Shown: positions 52,840-64,000 of the stretch, in pieces | Layout of the letters: each line of letters begins with the position of its first letter | Numbering within the stretch: the stretch's first letter is position 1 | DNA from: Pollenia angustigena | Taxonomy: Eukaryota; Arthropoda; Insecta; Diptera; Polleniidae | Reading direction: 5' to 3' | Assembly (NCBI GenBank): GCA_930367215.1 | Contig: OV884059.1 | Coordinates: 61,227,393 to 61,291,392 of the forward strand | Length of the DNA stretch: 64,000 nucleotides | Position numbers and translations under genes: made by a program | The notes under the pieces: generated by a model | Told to the model about the DNA's origin: nothing | The model's input: only the letters and a program-made list of their open reading frames with translations | Database searches by the model: none

Positions 52840-53838
52840 TCGTTTACATACATAAGTTTGTCATTCTGTTTGTTATTTCTACAATATTGATTTCAGACCA
52901 TATAAAGTGTATGTATATATATTGGGTGCTTATGAGGAGAAAAGTGGATTTTACGATGTCCGTCTGTCAGTCCGTTTGTCAATATTTATAGAAACCTAAT
53001 TTTTAGGCCTGCCATATATATAACCTATGGATACGCCTTATTTATTAAAACATCGGAAATCTTTAGTAAAACATATTCTCTGCAAAACTCGGAAAAATTT
53101 TATGGCTGCTATACGTCCTATGGATATGACTTATATACCAAAATATCTGAAATTTCTTGTAGAACATATTTTATAAAAAACTCGGAAAAATCGGTTCAGA
53201 TACAAAAAAGTTATGACCAAAATTAAATTTTTTTTTAATACCCACTTTCGGGAACCATAGATCTCCCCGAGTCCAAGCTTTATAACTAAAGTAAATGGTA
53301 AATTTCTTCTTCAACACGTCGGTATAAGAATCTGCCAAATCGGTTAAAAATTGCCGAGTTATAACCGAAATACTGAATCCACAAAAATTACTCTTTTTTA
53401 TAATTAACTTTGTTAAAATATATATTTAAAAGTTTATATAAATGTTTATACATATATAAATATAACTTAAGTAAATGGTAAAATTCTTCCTTAACACGTC
53501 GGTATATAAAACTATCAAATCGGTTAGACAATGGGTAATTTATGAGCAAAATACTCCAAAAATGGGCTAAAAAACATCAAAATTTTTATAAAAACCTAAA
53601 TTTTAGGGCTGCTATACGTCCAATGGATATGACTTATATACCAAAATATCTGAAATTTCTTGTAGAACATATTTTATAAAAAACTCGGAAAGATCGGTTC
53701 AGATACAAAAAAGGTAAGACCAAAATTAATTTTTTTTTTTAAATACCCAATTTCGGGAACCATAGATCTCCCCGAGTCCAAGCTTTATAACTAAAGTAAA
53801 TGGTAAATTTCTTCTTCAACACGTCGGTATATAAATCT
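52840..53838 (-). mobile_element. Diverged family Z block after T2 (copy B equivalent 57832-58830)
   Basis: It starts GTAATTCGTTTACATACATA, with a core similar to but distinct from the main family, GTCCGTCTGTCAGTCCG, and then typical family Z body blocks (GGGAACCATAGATCTCCCCG). It may be a subfamily of Z. Confidence 0.65.
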
Positions 53839-55249
53839 GTCAAAATTTATTATAATTTATTATAATACATAAAAAACTTAAGTTTATCAATACCTATTCT
53901 TCAATTTTTAAAATAATTCTAAAAAAGCTAGAAACATTTAATTAAAATGCTTAAAAAAATGCGAAGCGCTTAATGAAAGTATTTTAGCTAAATTAAAATT
54001 TTTAATCTAAGTTAAGCTGCAAAATTGCCAAAATGGTCACACTGCTTAAAAACCATACAAACAAGCAGGGTTATCCACTTTAAAAAAAAAAATTGTATTT
54101 AGGGAATATTAGAAATGCCCTCATCATCTAATTTTACGACTACAAAAAACCGCTAACATAACGAACAGTGATCTAGTGTCGTCAAAATATTAAAAGCAAT
54201 CTTTGCCTTTTTATTGCTGACATTGATAACATATTAGTCACTTTTTTAGACAATTTATACAAAAATATATTCATATATACCTATATACGGGCCTGTTCTG
54301 AAACCACACCTGTGACTTTGTGGTGTTTTGAAAGTCATACCGTTGTTGTGTTTCTTGGTGTGCTTTCTGCAATTGAAGATCACACAAAAACGGGACGCTA
54401 AAATATCACACGTGTGATTTTAGTAGGCACATGTGATTTCAAATCACGTGATTTGAGTTAAAGTGATTTTCAGAACAGGCCTGATAATATCTTCTGCACA
54501 AAAGCGATTTTAAAGCATACACAATTTAAGCAATTTCTTGGTATGTTTATGTTGTATTATTGATAAATAAAAAACATTTATGTAAATTGGTTTGCGACTT
54601 TTATTAACCAAAACGACAGTTTACGTTTCAAAACGGTTAATGGTAACCCTGTAAAATAGTTGTGTGTTGTTTTTTTTTTGTGGTTTTTTTCATTTAAAAT
54701 ACTTGCGGTAAACTTCTTTTTTTTGTACCCTTCACCACAGGTGTAAAAGGGTATATATAAGTTTGTCATAACGTTTGTAATTTCCACAATATTGATTTTA
54801 GACCCCATAAAGTATATATATTCTGGGTCCATATGAGAAGAGAAGTTGATTTAACGATGTCCGTCTGTCCGTCTGACCGTCTGTCCGTCTGTCCGTCTTA
54901 CGTTTGATACGTGTTTTCTGGATAATCCAGACATGATAGCGGCTAGGTTGTTTTACATTTATGTTACACACAGTCCACCATTTCTTGCTATTGAAATTCA
55001 GCAAGATCGGTCCACAAATGGCTTAAATATGACCAAAAAACCAGAGGCAGTCGTCTAATTTTTCCAAAAAAAATCCCTTGTGGTTGTTGTTTTTTTGTTT
55101 TTTTATTTGAACGAGTTGAATTTTAAGCATAAGAAACATGTACACATGCTTGTACATGATTGTTCGCTTTAATTGAAAAATACATACCTACATATTAAAC
55201 TAATAATATGACGGAGTATATTATACTATAATTCTTTATTTTTAACAAC

Positions 55250-55328
55250 GTTAATAGCTCAATGGTCTGGGCGGTTGCCCAAGAAGGTTTGTTTGTTAAA
55301 TTGCCGGGGTTCAAATCTCGGCATCTCC
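55250..55328 (+). pseudogene. tRNA-like sequence T1, copy B
   Basis: It is identical to T1 copy A except that the B box reads GGTTCAAATCT, which fits the consensus. The change also improves T-stem pairing. Confidence 0.6.
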
Positions 55329-55979
55329 ACCTTTTCCAAACAGAAAATTTTTTAACTTTTTTTATAAATATTTCTATAAACGATTTTAAAATTATTCAGC
55401 GATTTTTGATTTTTTCATTTTATTAACAATATAAATATGAATCGTTCGCCTTACATGTGAAACAAAAACCATATTTTACAATTTGTTTTTGGCTTAAATG
55501 TAAATACCTAAGTATGTAGTATGTACGAGTATGCAAAAGTTATTTATGTGTATTGGTAGGCATTGTTTTCATGATTGTTGTTTTTTTCAGTTTTAGAGAC
55601 GGATTGTTGCTATGTTTTGATAATCTCTTCTTACATTTCAATTCAAAAATCTCACACGTGTTGCCATATTGTTTTTAAAAAATCTTATTATTTCTAAAAA
55701 AAATCCCATTTGTTATTTGAAAGCAAAACATTCAACAATAAGTATTTGCGTACGTAAATGTTTAATTTAATCAAAAAGCTAGACACATTTAAGTTTGGAT
55801 AATTTTATTGACGAAACCAATGACATAGAAACAGATCTTAAAATTTGTTCACAGCTTACTCTGACATTAGGCAAGGCAAAGAAATGCTTAAAATTATTTT
55901 GAAAACGCTACAAATAATTCTTAAAGTTGTTCATTATATTGTTTTAAATCCTTATACATTTAAGTGACTCATGTTAAAC

Positions 55980-57412
55980 AAAATTAAAATAAATGGTAAT
56001 ATTAAAACAAGTATTTAGGTAGATTTGATATAGCATCAGATATAAATACCACAATTGGTTAACCTTGAAATTGGAAGGCCCTCTAATAAAAACAAAATAC
56101 AAACGGTTTTATAGCTATTTCGATTTAAAAGAATTTACAAACATATTAAGACCAGATTATTTTTTTTATATTTTAAAAAAACAGTCATCATTAATTGCGT
56201 AAAAGTTAGTTTATAACAATTTATTTTAGTTTTAATCGCTAAGACTATTCCATCCAACTTTAAAAATTAATCAAAAGAAGCTTAAAACATTTTTCTAAAA
56301 AGCTAATAAAATGCCAAATGGAAATTTTACAGCTAAATCTAAGTTTTTGGTGCTGAATTTACTTTCAAAAATAAAAAATTCCCACACTACTTAAAAGTCT
56401 TCATTAAAAATCGCCCAAACATGCAGGGTTATCGTCTTGTAAAAATATAAAATGAAATTTTTTTTACTATAATATAAGAATTATCCATTTCCATACGAAA
56501 TTTCATTTTGACTACAACTATTTTTTTTAGTCAGAATTTATTATAATTTATTATAATACATAAAAAACTTAAGTTATATCAATACCTATTCTTCAATTTT
56601 TAAAATAATTCAAAAAAAGCTAGAAACCTTTAATTAAAATGCTTAAAAAAAATGCGAAGCGCTTAATGAAAGTATTTTAGCTAAATTAAAATTTTTAATC
56701 TAAATTAAGCTACAAAATTGCCAAAATGGTCACACTGCTTAAAAACCATACAAACAAGCAGGGTCATCCACTTTTAAAAAAAATTGTATTTAGGGAATAT
56801 TAGAAATGCCCTCATCATCTAATTTTACGACTACAAAAAACCGCTAACATAACGAACAGTGATCTAGTGTCGTCAAAATATTAAAAGCAATCTTTGCCTT
56901 TTTATTGCTGACATTGATAACATATTAGTCACTTTTTTAGACAATTTATACAAAAATATATTCATATATACCTATATACGGGCCTGTTCTGAAATCACAC
57001 CTGTGACTTTGTGGTGTTTTGAAAGTCATACCGTTGTTGTGTTTCTTGGTGTGCTTTCTGCAATTGAAGATCACACAAAAACGGGACGCTAAAATATCAC
57101 ACGTGTGATTTTAGTAGGCACATGTGATTTCAAATCACGTGATTTGAGTTAAAGTGATATTCAGAATAGGCCTGATAATATCTTCTGCACAAAAGCGATT
57201 TTAAAGCATACACAATTTAAGCAATTTCTTGGTATGTTTATGTTGTATTATTGATAAATAAAAAACATTTAAATTGGTTTGCGACTTTTATTAACCAAAA
57301 CGACAGTTTACGTTTCAAAACGGTTAATGGTAACCCTGTAAAATAGTTGTGTGTTGTTTTTTTTTTGTGGTTTTTTTCATTTAAAATACTTGCGGTAAAC
57401 TTCTTTTTTTTT
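55980..57412 (+). repeat. Repeat X, copy 3 (in duplication copy B)
   Basis: It corresponds to 50987-52417, including the extra CCATACGAAATTTCATTTTG stretch and the MITE (56980-57173). Confidence 0.9.
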
Positions 57413-57519
57413 ATTTAATATTACCTTCTGTATTATACACAAACAACAAACACATACATACTTTAATTTACTATTAATAATTATTGATATCACATACTCA
57501 AATCAACATCGGCTTTACA

Positions 57520-57603
57520 TGCGGTTCGATGGTCGAACGGTCTAAACGGTCTGCCTCTTAACAATTTGTTATTGGTTGACTGGTTCGAATCCCATTCATT
57601 CCA
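57520..57603 (+). pseudogene. tRNA-Leu-like sequence T2, copy B
   Basis: Same A and B boxes as copy A. The presumed anticodon-loop region reads CTCTTAAC instead of CTCCTAAC. A T-run follows at once. Confidence 0.65.
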
Positions 57604-59164
57604 TTTTTTTTTTTTGTTTTTTATTTTTCGTTTTTTATAAATTCTTTTTATCTAAACAGAAATTGGTCAGTTTTTAATTTTTAAAATTTTTAAAATATAT
57701 TTATGAACTTCATAAACGTATATTTTATACATATTTACGCCTTTTAATTTACCCTTTTTATACCCTTATTTTTATTGATTTAATTTTTTTTACTTATTTT
57801 ATTTTTTATAATTATTTTTTTATTTTATAGGTAATTCGTTTACATACATAAGTTTGTCATTCTGTTTGTTATTTCTACAATATTGATTTCAGACCATATA
57901 AAGTGTATGTATATATATTGGGTGCTTATGAGGAGAAAAGTGGATTTTACGATGTCCGTCTGTCAGTCCGTTTGTCAATATTTATAGAAACCTAATTTTT
58001 AGGCCTGCCATATATATAACCTATGGATACGCCTTATTTATTAAAACATCGGAAATCTTTAGTAAAACATATTCTCTGCAAAACTCGGAAAAATTTTATG
58101 GCTGCTATACGTCCTATGGATATGACTTATATACCAAAATATCTGAAATTTCTTGTAGAACATATTTTATAAAAAACTCGGAAAAATCGGTTCAGATACA
58201 AAAAAGTTATGACCAAAATTAAATTTTTTTTTAATACCCACTTTCGGGAACCATAGATCTCCCCGAGTCCAAGCTTTATAACTAAAGTAAATGGTAAATT
58301 TCTTCTTCAACACGTCGGTATAAGAATCTGCCAAATCGGTTAAAAATTGCCGAGTTATAACCGAAATACTGAATCCACAAAAATTACTCTTTTTTATAAT
58401 TAACTTTGTTAAAATATATATTTAAAAGTTTATATAAATGTTTATATATAAATATAACTTAAGTAAATGGTAAAATTCTTCCTTAACACGTCGGTATATA
58501 AAACTATCAAATCGGTTAGACAATGGGTAATTTATGAGCAAAATACTCCAAAAATGGGCTAAAAAACATCAAAATTTTTATAAAAACCTAAATTTTAGGG
58601 CTGCTATACGTCCAATGGATATGACTTATATACCAAAATATCTGAAATTTCTTGTAGAACATATTTTATAAAAAACTCGGAAAGATCGGTTCAGATACAA
58701 AAAAGGTAAGACCAAAATTAATTTTTTTTTTAAAATACCCAATTTCGGGAACCATAGATCTCCCCGAGTCCAAGCTTTATAACTAAAGTAAATGGTAAAT
58801 TTCTTCTTCAACACGTCGGTATATAAATCTGCCAAATCGGTTAAAAAATTGCAGAGTTATAACCGAAATACTGAATCCACAAAAATTACTCTTTTTTTAT
58901 AATTAACTTTGTTAAAATATATATTTACAAGTTTATATAAATGTTTATATATAAATATAACTTAAGTAAATGGTAAAATTCTTCCTTATATAAAACTATC
59001 AAATCGGTTAGACAATGGGTAATTTATGAGCAAAATACTCCAAAAATGGGCTAAAAACATCAAAATTTTTATAAAAACCTAAATTTTAGGGCTGCTATAC
59101 GTCCTATGGATATGACTTATGTATCAAAATGTCGGAAATTTGTATGAGTTATAACAGAAATACT

Positions 59165-59397
59165 GGGGTCTAATCACCGCATACGATATCGAGCAAAATT
59201 CATCGAAATTATTTATTTTGGTATCTTGAAACTCGATATCGAATGAAATGTATTGAATTTGAAATAATAGCATTCGACATCGAGTAACTCGACATTACAT
59301 TTATCGAGTTTTCATTCGATACGCCAGTTTCTATCGTATGCAAAAAAATTCAATAGTTTATTCGATACGATAGTAACGAATGCAGTGATTAGAGCCC
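59165..59397. mobile_element. GATATCGA-type MITE, copy 2
   Basis: Nearly identical to 29572-29804, within an equally similar family Z context; the two loci probably share one ancestral insertion. Confidence 0.8.
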
Positions 59398-59534
59398 TGA
59401 ATTCCCGAAAATTACTCTTTTTATACCCTTCACCGATATTGATCCTACACCCTATAAAGTACATATATTCTGGGCCCTTATGAAAAGCGAAGTTCAAAAC
59501 CGGTTGTCTCTTATTTAAAAAAAAATATTTACCA

Positions 59535-59779
59535 GGGGTCTAATTACCGCATTCGATATCGAGCAAAATTGATCGAAATTTTTTATTTTGGTATTATGAC
59601 TCTCGATATCGAATGAAATGTATCGTAATTTGAGATGATATCATTCGATATCGAGTAACCAAAGCCATTACAACTCTCTAGTTTTCATTCGATACATCAG
59701 TGTCTATCGAATGCAGAAAAATACGATAGTTTACTCGATACGATAGCTTACTCGATATCGAATGCGGTAATTAGGCCCC
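59535..59779. mobile_element. GATATCGA-type MITE, diverged copy 3 with the best-preserved ends
   Basis: GGGGTCTAATTACCGCATTC pairs with GAATGCGGTAATTAGGCCCC, and the next bases GATATCGAG/CTCGATATC also pair. This is an independent insertion only 137 bp from copy 2. Confidence 0.8.
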
Positions 59780-59879
59780 AGTTTTATTTAGTTTTTGTCT
59801 AGTTGCTCTGTATTCTGCTCGCACAATGGTGAAGGGTATATAAGATTCGGCACAGCCGAATATAGCACTCTTACTTGTT

Positions 59880-60222
59880 TTTATTTAATATTACCTTCTG
59901 TATTATACACAAACAACAAACACATACATACTTTAATTTACTATTAATAATTATTGATATCACATACTCAAATCAACAACAACTTTACATGCGGTTCGAT
60001 GGTCGAACGGTCTAAACGGTCTGCCTCCTAACAATTTCTCATTGGTTTACTGGTTCGAATCCCATTTATTCCATTTTTTTTTTATTTTTTGTTTTTTATA
60101 AATTCTTTTTATCTAAAAAGAAATTAGTCAGTTTTTCACTTTTTAAAATATATTTATGAACTTCATATACGTATATTTTATACATATTTACGGCTTTTAA
60201 TTTACCCTTTTTATACCCTTAT
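59880..60222 (+). repeat. Copy of the T2-containing segment (as 52420-52770)
   Basis: It matches from TTATTTAATATTACCTTCTG to ACCCTTTTTATACCCTTAT and contains T2 copy C at 59990-60073 with intact A and B boxes and a T-run. A few substitutions distinguish it (CAACAACAACTT for CAACATCGGCTT). Confidence 0.85.
59990..60073 (+). pseudogene. tRNA-Leu-like sequence T2, copy C
   Basis: TGGTCGAACGG and GGTTCGAATCC are unchanged although the region between them has several substitutions (TTTCTCATTGGTTTAC). A T-run follows. Confidence 0.65.
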
Positions 60223-62040
60223 TATACCCTTCACCACAGGTGTAAAAGGGTATATATAAGTTTGTCATAACGTTTGTAATTTCCACAATATTGATTTTAG
60301 ACCCCATAAAGTATATATATTCTGGGTCCATATGAGAAGAGAAGTTGATTTAACGATGTCCGTCTGACAGTCTGTCCGTCTTACGTTTGATATGTGTTTT
60401 CCGGATAATCCAGACATGATAGCGGCTAGGTTGTTTTACATTTCTGTTACATACAGTCCACCATTTCTTGCTATTGAAATTCAGCCAGATCGGTCTAAAA
60501 ATGACGTAGATATGAGCAAAAAACCACGACTACCTCTAAATTTTTCCACAAATCCCTTGTTGTTGTTGTATTTTTTTATTTCTGTATATCTTGAGAACGG
60601 CAAAAGCCAAAGTTTCCAAATTAGGTACACACATTTAGGTTGCCAATACACACCATCCTACAAAATGTGGGCGGGATTGGAGAAGTGGGCGTGGTACCTC
60701 CCGTACAAAAAAAATTAAAAATTTTATAAAAACCTAAATTTAAGGGCTGCCATATGTCCTATGGATAAGACTTATATATCAAAATGTCTGAAATTTCTTG
60801 AAGAACATATTTTATAAAAAACTCGGAAAAATCGGTTCAGATACAAAAAAGTTATGACCAAAATTAAATTATTTTTTTTTTAAATACCCACTTTCGGGAA
60901 CCATAGATCTCCCCGAGTCTAAGCTTTATAACTAAAGTAAATGGTAAATTTCTCCTTCAACACGTCGGTATATAAATCTGCCAAATCGGTTAAAAAATGG
61001 CAGAGTTATAACCGAAATACTGAATCCACAAAAATTGCTCTTTTTTATAATTAACTTTGTTAAAATATATATTTACAAGTATATATAAATGTTTATATAT
61101 AAATATAACTTACGTAAATGGTAAAATTCTTCCTTAACACGTCGGTATATAAAACTATCAAATCGGTTAGACAATGGGTAATTTATGAGCAAAATACTCA
61201 AAAAATGGGCTAAAAAACATCAAAATATCTGAAATTTCTTGTAGAACATATTTTATAAAAAACTCGGAAAAATCGGTTCAGATACAAAAAAGTTATGACC
61301 AAAATTAAATTTTTTTTTTTAAATACCCACTTTCGGGAACCATAGATCTCCCCGAGTCCAAGCTTTATAGCTAAAGTAAATGGTAAATTTCTTCTTCAAC
61401 ACGTCGGTATATAAATCTGCCAAATCGGCTAAAAAATGGCAGAGTTATAACCGAAATACTGAATCCACAAAAATTACTCTTTTTTATAATTAACTTTGTT
61501 AAAATATATATTTACAAGTATATATAAATGTTTATATATAAATATAACTTACGTAAATGGTAAAATTCTTCCTTAACACGTCGGTATATAAAACTATCAA
61601 ATCGGTTAGACAATGGGTAATTTATGAGCAAAATACTCCAAAAATGGGCTAAAAAACATCAAAATTTTTATAAAAACCTAAATTTTAGGGCTGCTATACG
61701 TCCTATGGATATGACTTATATATCAAAATGTCGGAAATTTGTATGAGTTATAACAGAAATACTGGGGTCTAATCACCGCATACGATATCGAGCAAAATTC
61801 ATCGAAATTATTTATTTTGGTATCTTGAAACTCGATATCGAATGAAATGTATTGAATTTGAAATAATAGCTTTCGACATCGAGTAACTCGACATTACATT
61901 TATCGAGTTTTCATTCGATACGCCAGTGTCTATCGTATGCAAAAAAATTCAATAGTTTATTCGATACGATAGTATCGAATGCAGTGATTAGAACCCTGAA
62001 TTCCCGAAAATTACTCTTTTTATACCCTTCACCTAAGGTA
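60222..62040 (-). mobile_element. Family Z, minus orientation, nearly collinear with 28068-29870
   Basis: It starts TTATACCCTTCACCACAGG, with (TA)n, core, GTCCGTCTGACAGTCTGTCC and two body-block repeats, and a GATATCGA MITE at 61764-61996. It ends TACCCTTCACCTAAGGTAA. The similarity to 28068-29870, including the MITE position, shows a shared origin of the whole segment. A 108-codon frame at 60392 is simply the conserved repeat read through. Confidence 0.75.
61764..61996. mobile_element. GATATCGA-type MITE, copy 4
   Basis: Same ends and interior as copies 1 and 2, with one clear substitution (AGCTTTCGACATC). Confidence 0.8.
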
Positions 62041-62405
62041 AAACACAGTTCGGCAAAAAACAAAAAAAAAAAAAAAAAAGAAATGTCGGGGTAGAGAACT
62101 TGATTATGTGATTTTAATTGACGTTAACGTGCTGAATCTAAATATTTGATTCAGTCACGTCTAGTTAACATGTTAACTGATTTAATGTCTTATTTTATTC
62201 TTAATATATGAATGATAAAATAAAAATGAAAACGGATTTGAATTAAGCGCTGTAATAAATTTGTATTTCATATATTTTTATTCAAAACGATTTTTTTGAC
62301 GGCCATTGTAATTAATAAAACATTTAAGTTTTTTATTTAAATTTTATTTAGCGCTTTTTGATTGGGGTCACGGCGCTTTTTGATTAAAAATAGTTCACAA
62401 CCCTG
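62040..62405 (+). repeat. Second copy of the 360-bp dispersed repeat
   Basis: See 46130-46490. It differs at TAATAAATTTG (TAATATCTTTG in the other copy) and TTTAGCGCTTT (TTAAGAGCTTT). Confidence 0.85.
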
Positions 62406-63108
62406 GTTTTATATACCGACGTGTTAAGGAAGAATTTTACCATTTACTAAAGTTATATTTATATATAAACATTTATATAAACTTGTAAATATATATTTTA
62501 ACAAAGTTAATTATAAAAACAAAGTTAATTATAAAAAAGAGTAATTTTTGTGGATTCAGTATTTCGGTTATAACTCTGCCATTTTTTAACCGATTTGGCA
62601 GATTTTTATACCGACGTGTTGAAGAAGAAATTTACCATTTACTTTAGTTATAAAGCTTGGACTCGGGGAGATCTATGGTTCCCGAAAGTGGGTATTTAAA
62701 AAAAAAATTTAATTTTGGTCATAACTTTTTTGTATCTGAACCGATTTTTCCGAGTTTTTTATAAAATATGTTCTACAAGAAATTTTAGATATTTTGGTAT
62801 ATAAGTCATATCCATAGGACGTATAGCAGCCCTAAAATTTTTCCGAGTTTTGCAGAGAATATGTTTTACTAAAGATTTCCGATGTTTTAATAAATAAGGC
62901 GTATCCATAGGTCATATATATGGCAGGCCTAAAAATTAGGTTTCTATAAATATTGACAAACGGACTGACAGACGGACATCGTTAAATCCACTTTTCTCCC
63001 CATAAGCACCCAATATATATACATACACTTTATATTGTCTGAAATCAATATTGTAGAAATAACAAACAGAATGACAAACTTATGTATGTAAACGAATTAC
63101 CTATAAAA
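62405..63108 (+). mobile_element. Family Z body and diverged end, plus orientation
   Basis: It is the inverse complement of the diverged block seen at 52840-53838, ending GACGGACATCGTTAAATCCA, then TATGTATGTAAACGAATTACC. Confidence 0.7.
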
Positions 63109-64000
63109 TAAAAAAATAATTATAAAAAATAAAATAAGTAAAAAAAATTAAATCAATAAAAATAAGGGTATAAAAAGGGTAAATTAAAAGGCGTAAATAT
63201 GTATAAAATATACGTTTATGAAGTTCATAAATATATTTTAAAAATTTTAAAAATTAAAAACTGACCAATTTCTGTTTAGATAAAAAGAATTTATAAAAAA
63301 CGAAAAATAAAAAACAAAAAAAAATGGAATGAATGGGATTCGAACCAGTCAACCAATAACAAATTGTTAGGAGGCAGACCGTTTAGACCGTTCGACCATC
63401 GAACCGCATGTAAAGCCGATGTTGATTTGAGTATGTGATATCAATAATTATTAATAGTAAATTAAAGTATGTATGTGTTTGTTGTTTGTGTATAATACAG
63501 AAGGTAATATTAAATAAAAAAAAAGGAAGTTTACCGCAAGTATTTTAAATGAAAAAAACAACACACAACTATTTTACAGGGTTACCATTAACCGTTTTGA
63601 AACGTAAACTGTCGTTTTGGTTAATAAAAGTCGCAAACCAATTTAAATGTTTTTTATTTATCAATAATACAACATAAACTTACCAAGAAATTGCTTAAAT
63701 TGTGTATGCTTTTAAATCGCTTTTGTGCAGAAGATATTATCAGGCCTATTCTGAAAATCACTTTAACTCAAATCACTTGATTTGAAATCACATGTGCCTA
63801 CTAGCGTCCCGTTTTTGTGTGATCTTCAATTGCAGAAAGCACACCAAGAAACACAACAACGGTATGACTTTCAAAACACCATAAAGTCACAGGTGTGATT
63901 TCAGAACAGGCCCGTATATAGGTATATATGAATATATTTTTGTATAAATTGTCTAAAAAAGTGACTAATATGTTATCAATGTCAGCAATAAAAAGGCAAA
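63109..64000 (-). repeat. Inverted copy of T2 plus repeat X, running off the window
   Basis: From 63109 the sequence is the reverse complement of 52840 back to about 51880: T2 copy D at 63326-63409 and the Tourist-like MITE at 63742-63912, which has lost the ACACGTGTGATTTT segment present in the other copies. Confidence 0.85.
63326..63409 (-). pseudogene. tRNA-Leu-like sequence T2, copy D
   Basis: On the minus strand the A box TGGTCGAACGG and B box GGTTCGAATCC are intact, with an adjacent T-run. It is the only copy in opposite orientation. Confidence 0.65.

Larger units (their letters stand above)
48854..53838 (+). repeat. Tandem duplication of about 4.99 kb, copy A
   Basis: The sequence starting GTCAAAATTTATTATAATTT at 48854 restarts at 53839 in the middle of a family Z block. 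Equivalent landmarks are offset by 4985-4995 bases throughout. Each copy contains truncated or full X, a family Z fragment, tRNA-like T1, X again, tRNA-like T2 and a diverged family Z block. Confidence 0.93.
53839..58830 (+). repeat. Tandem duplication of about 4.99 kb, copy B
   Basis: The junction reads TATAAATCTG|TCAAAATTT. The left parent continues as TCTGCCAAATCGG (seen at 58828 onward) and the right parent starts TTTAGTCAAAATTT (48850), so the join falls at a short shared CAAA-type microhomology. Copy B has an extra GTCTGTCC unit near 54890, a 12-bp micro-inversion at 55043-55054, and scattered substitutions. Confidence 0.93.
58831..59879 (-). mobile_element. Family Z continuation to its ACAAGTAAG end, minus orientation
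   Basis: Body blocks continue past the duplication. Then come two GATATCGA MITEs (59165-59397 and 59535-59779) and the end GGTGAAGGGTATATAAG, hairpin TTCGGCACAGCCGAA and GCACTCTTACTTGTT. The sequence beyond (TTATTTAATATTACC) is the same as after repeat X copy 2, so the insertion or junction point is sharp. Confidence 0.75.

Noticed and set aside
49593..54832. 84-codon minus frames identical in both duplication copies
   Set aside because: They cross the boundary between repeat X and a family Z fragment, so they are not conserved genes but duplicated repeat DNA.
60392..60718. 108-codon plus-strand frame, with similar frames at 28181, 45599 and 47967
   Set aside because: These are the conserved family Z repeat; similar frames occur on whichever strand the repeat lies, with no coding domain.
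28190..63000. CRISPR-like array from (GTCCGTCT)n runs
   Set aside because: The units are simple microsatellite repeats without unique spacers, in eukaryotic repeat DNA.

Overview
This window is a stretch of AT-rich, repeat-dense insect chromatin, almost certainly from a fly. The mini-me/DINE-like repeats with (TA)n and (GTCY)n tracts, the jockey-type and Ty3/gypsy retrotransposons and the many hAT and Harbinger-like miniature elements all point to Diptera; a large-genome calyptrate-like fly is my inference. The only host gene I recognise is the 5' part of an RNF121-type membrane RING E3 ligase gene on the minus strand: three coding exons at 20848-21242. Its later exons are not visible, so the left third of the window may be a very long repeat-filled intron of this gene.

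Left region (1-20.8 kb). A jockey-type non-LTR element fills 1-3263 and is cut by the window edge; it has lost function through a nonsense codon and an internal deletion. Then come Harbinger-like elements, an unusual pair of long palindromes built partly from jockey ORF1 sequence (5.9-6.8 kb), a minus-strand jockey ORF1 relic, a 1.9 kb hAT element (10565-12483), a minus-strand jockey ORF2 relic, several hairpin MITEs, two RNase-H-bearing non-LTR tails, and a foldback-like structure made of inverted clusters of an 82-bp GC-rich satellite (17.9-20.5 kb).

Middle region (20.8-36 kb). RNF121 exons 1-3 are followed upstream by two nearly adjacent hAT elements, the first inserted about 130 bp before the start codon. 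More TIR elements and a Tc1-like relic follow, then a mini-me/Helentron-like repeat, then a nearly complete Ty3/gypsy LTR element on the minus strand (29976-35921). That element has a Gag with a SAP domain, a textbook -1 frameshift signal (TTTAAAC plus a predicted pseudoknot), Pol with protease, RT, RNase H and integrase, a tRNA-Leu primer site, and two in-frame stops in pol.

Right region (36-64 kb). This is non-coding. A hAT element contains nested MITEs; a 2.65 kb element has terminal inverted repeats of about 330 bp; a second copy of a short-TIR element is split by foldback DNA; and many copies of the mini-me/Helentron-like family are present. A segment of about 4.99 kb is tandemly duplicated (48854-53838 and 53839-58830). 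Each unit carries tRNA-like sequences with RNA polymerase III A and B boxes and T-tracts, and one copy differs from the other by a 12-bp micro-inversion.

All coordinates of non-coding elements come from terminal inverted repeats and target-site duplications read by eye. No database search, alignment or folding program was run.
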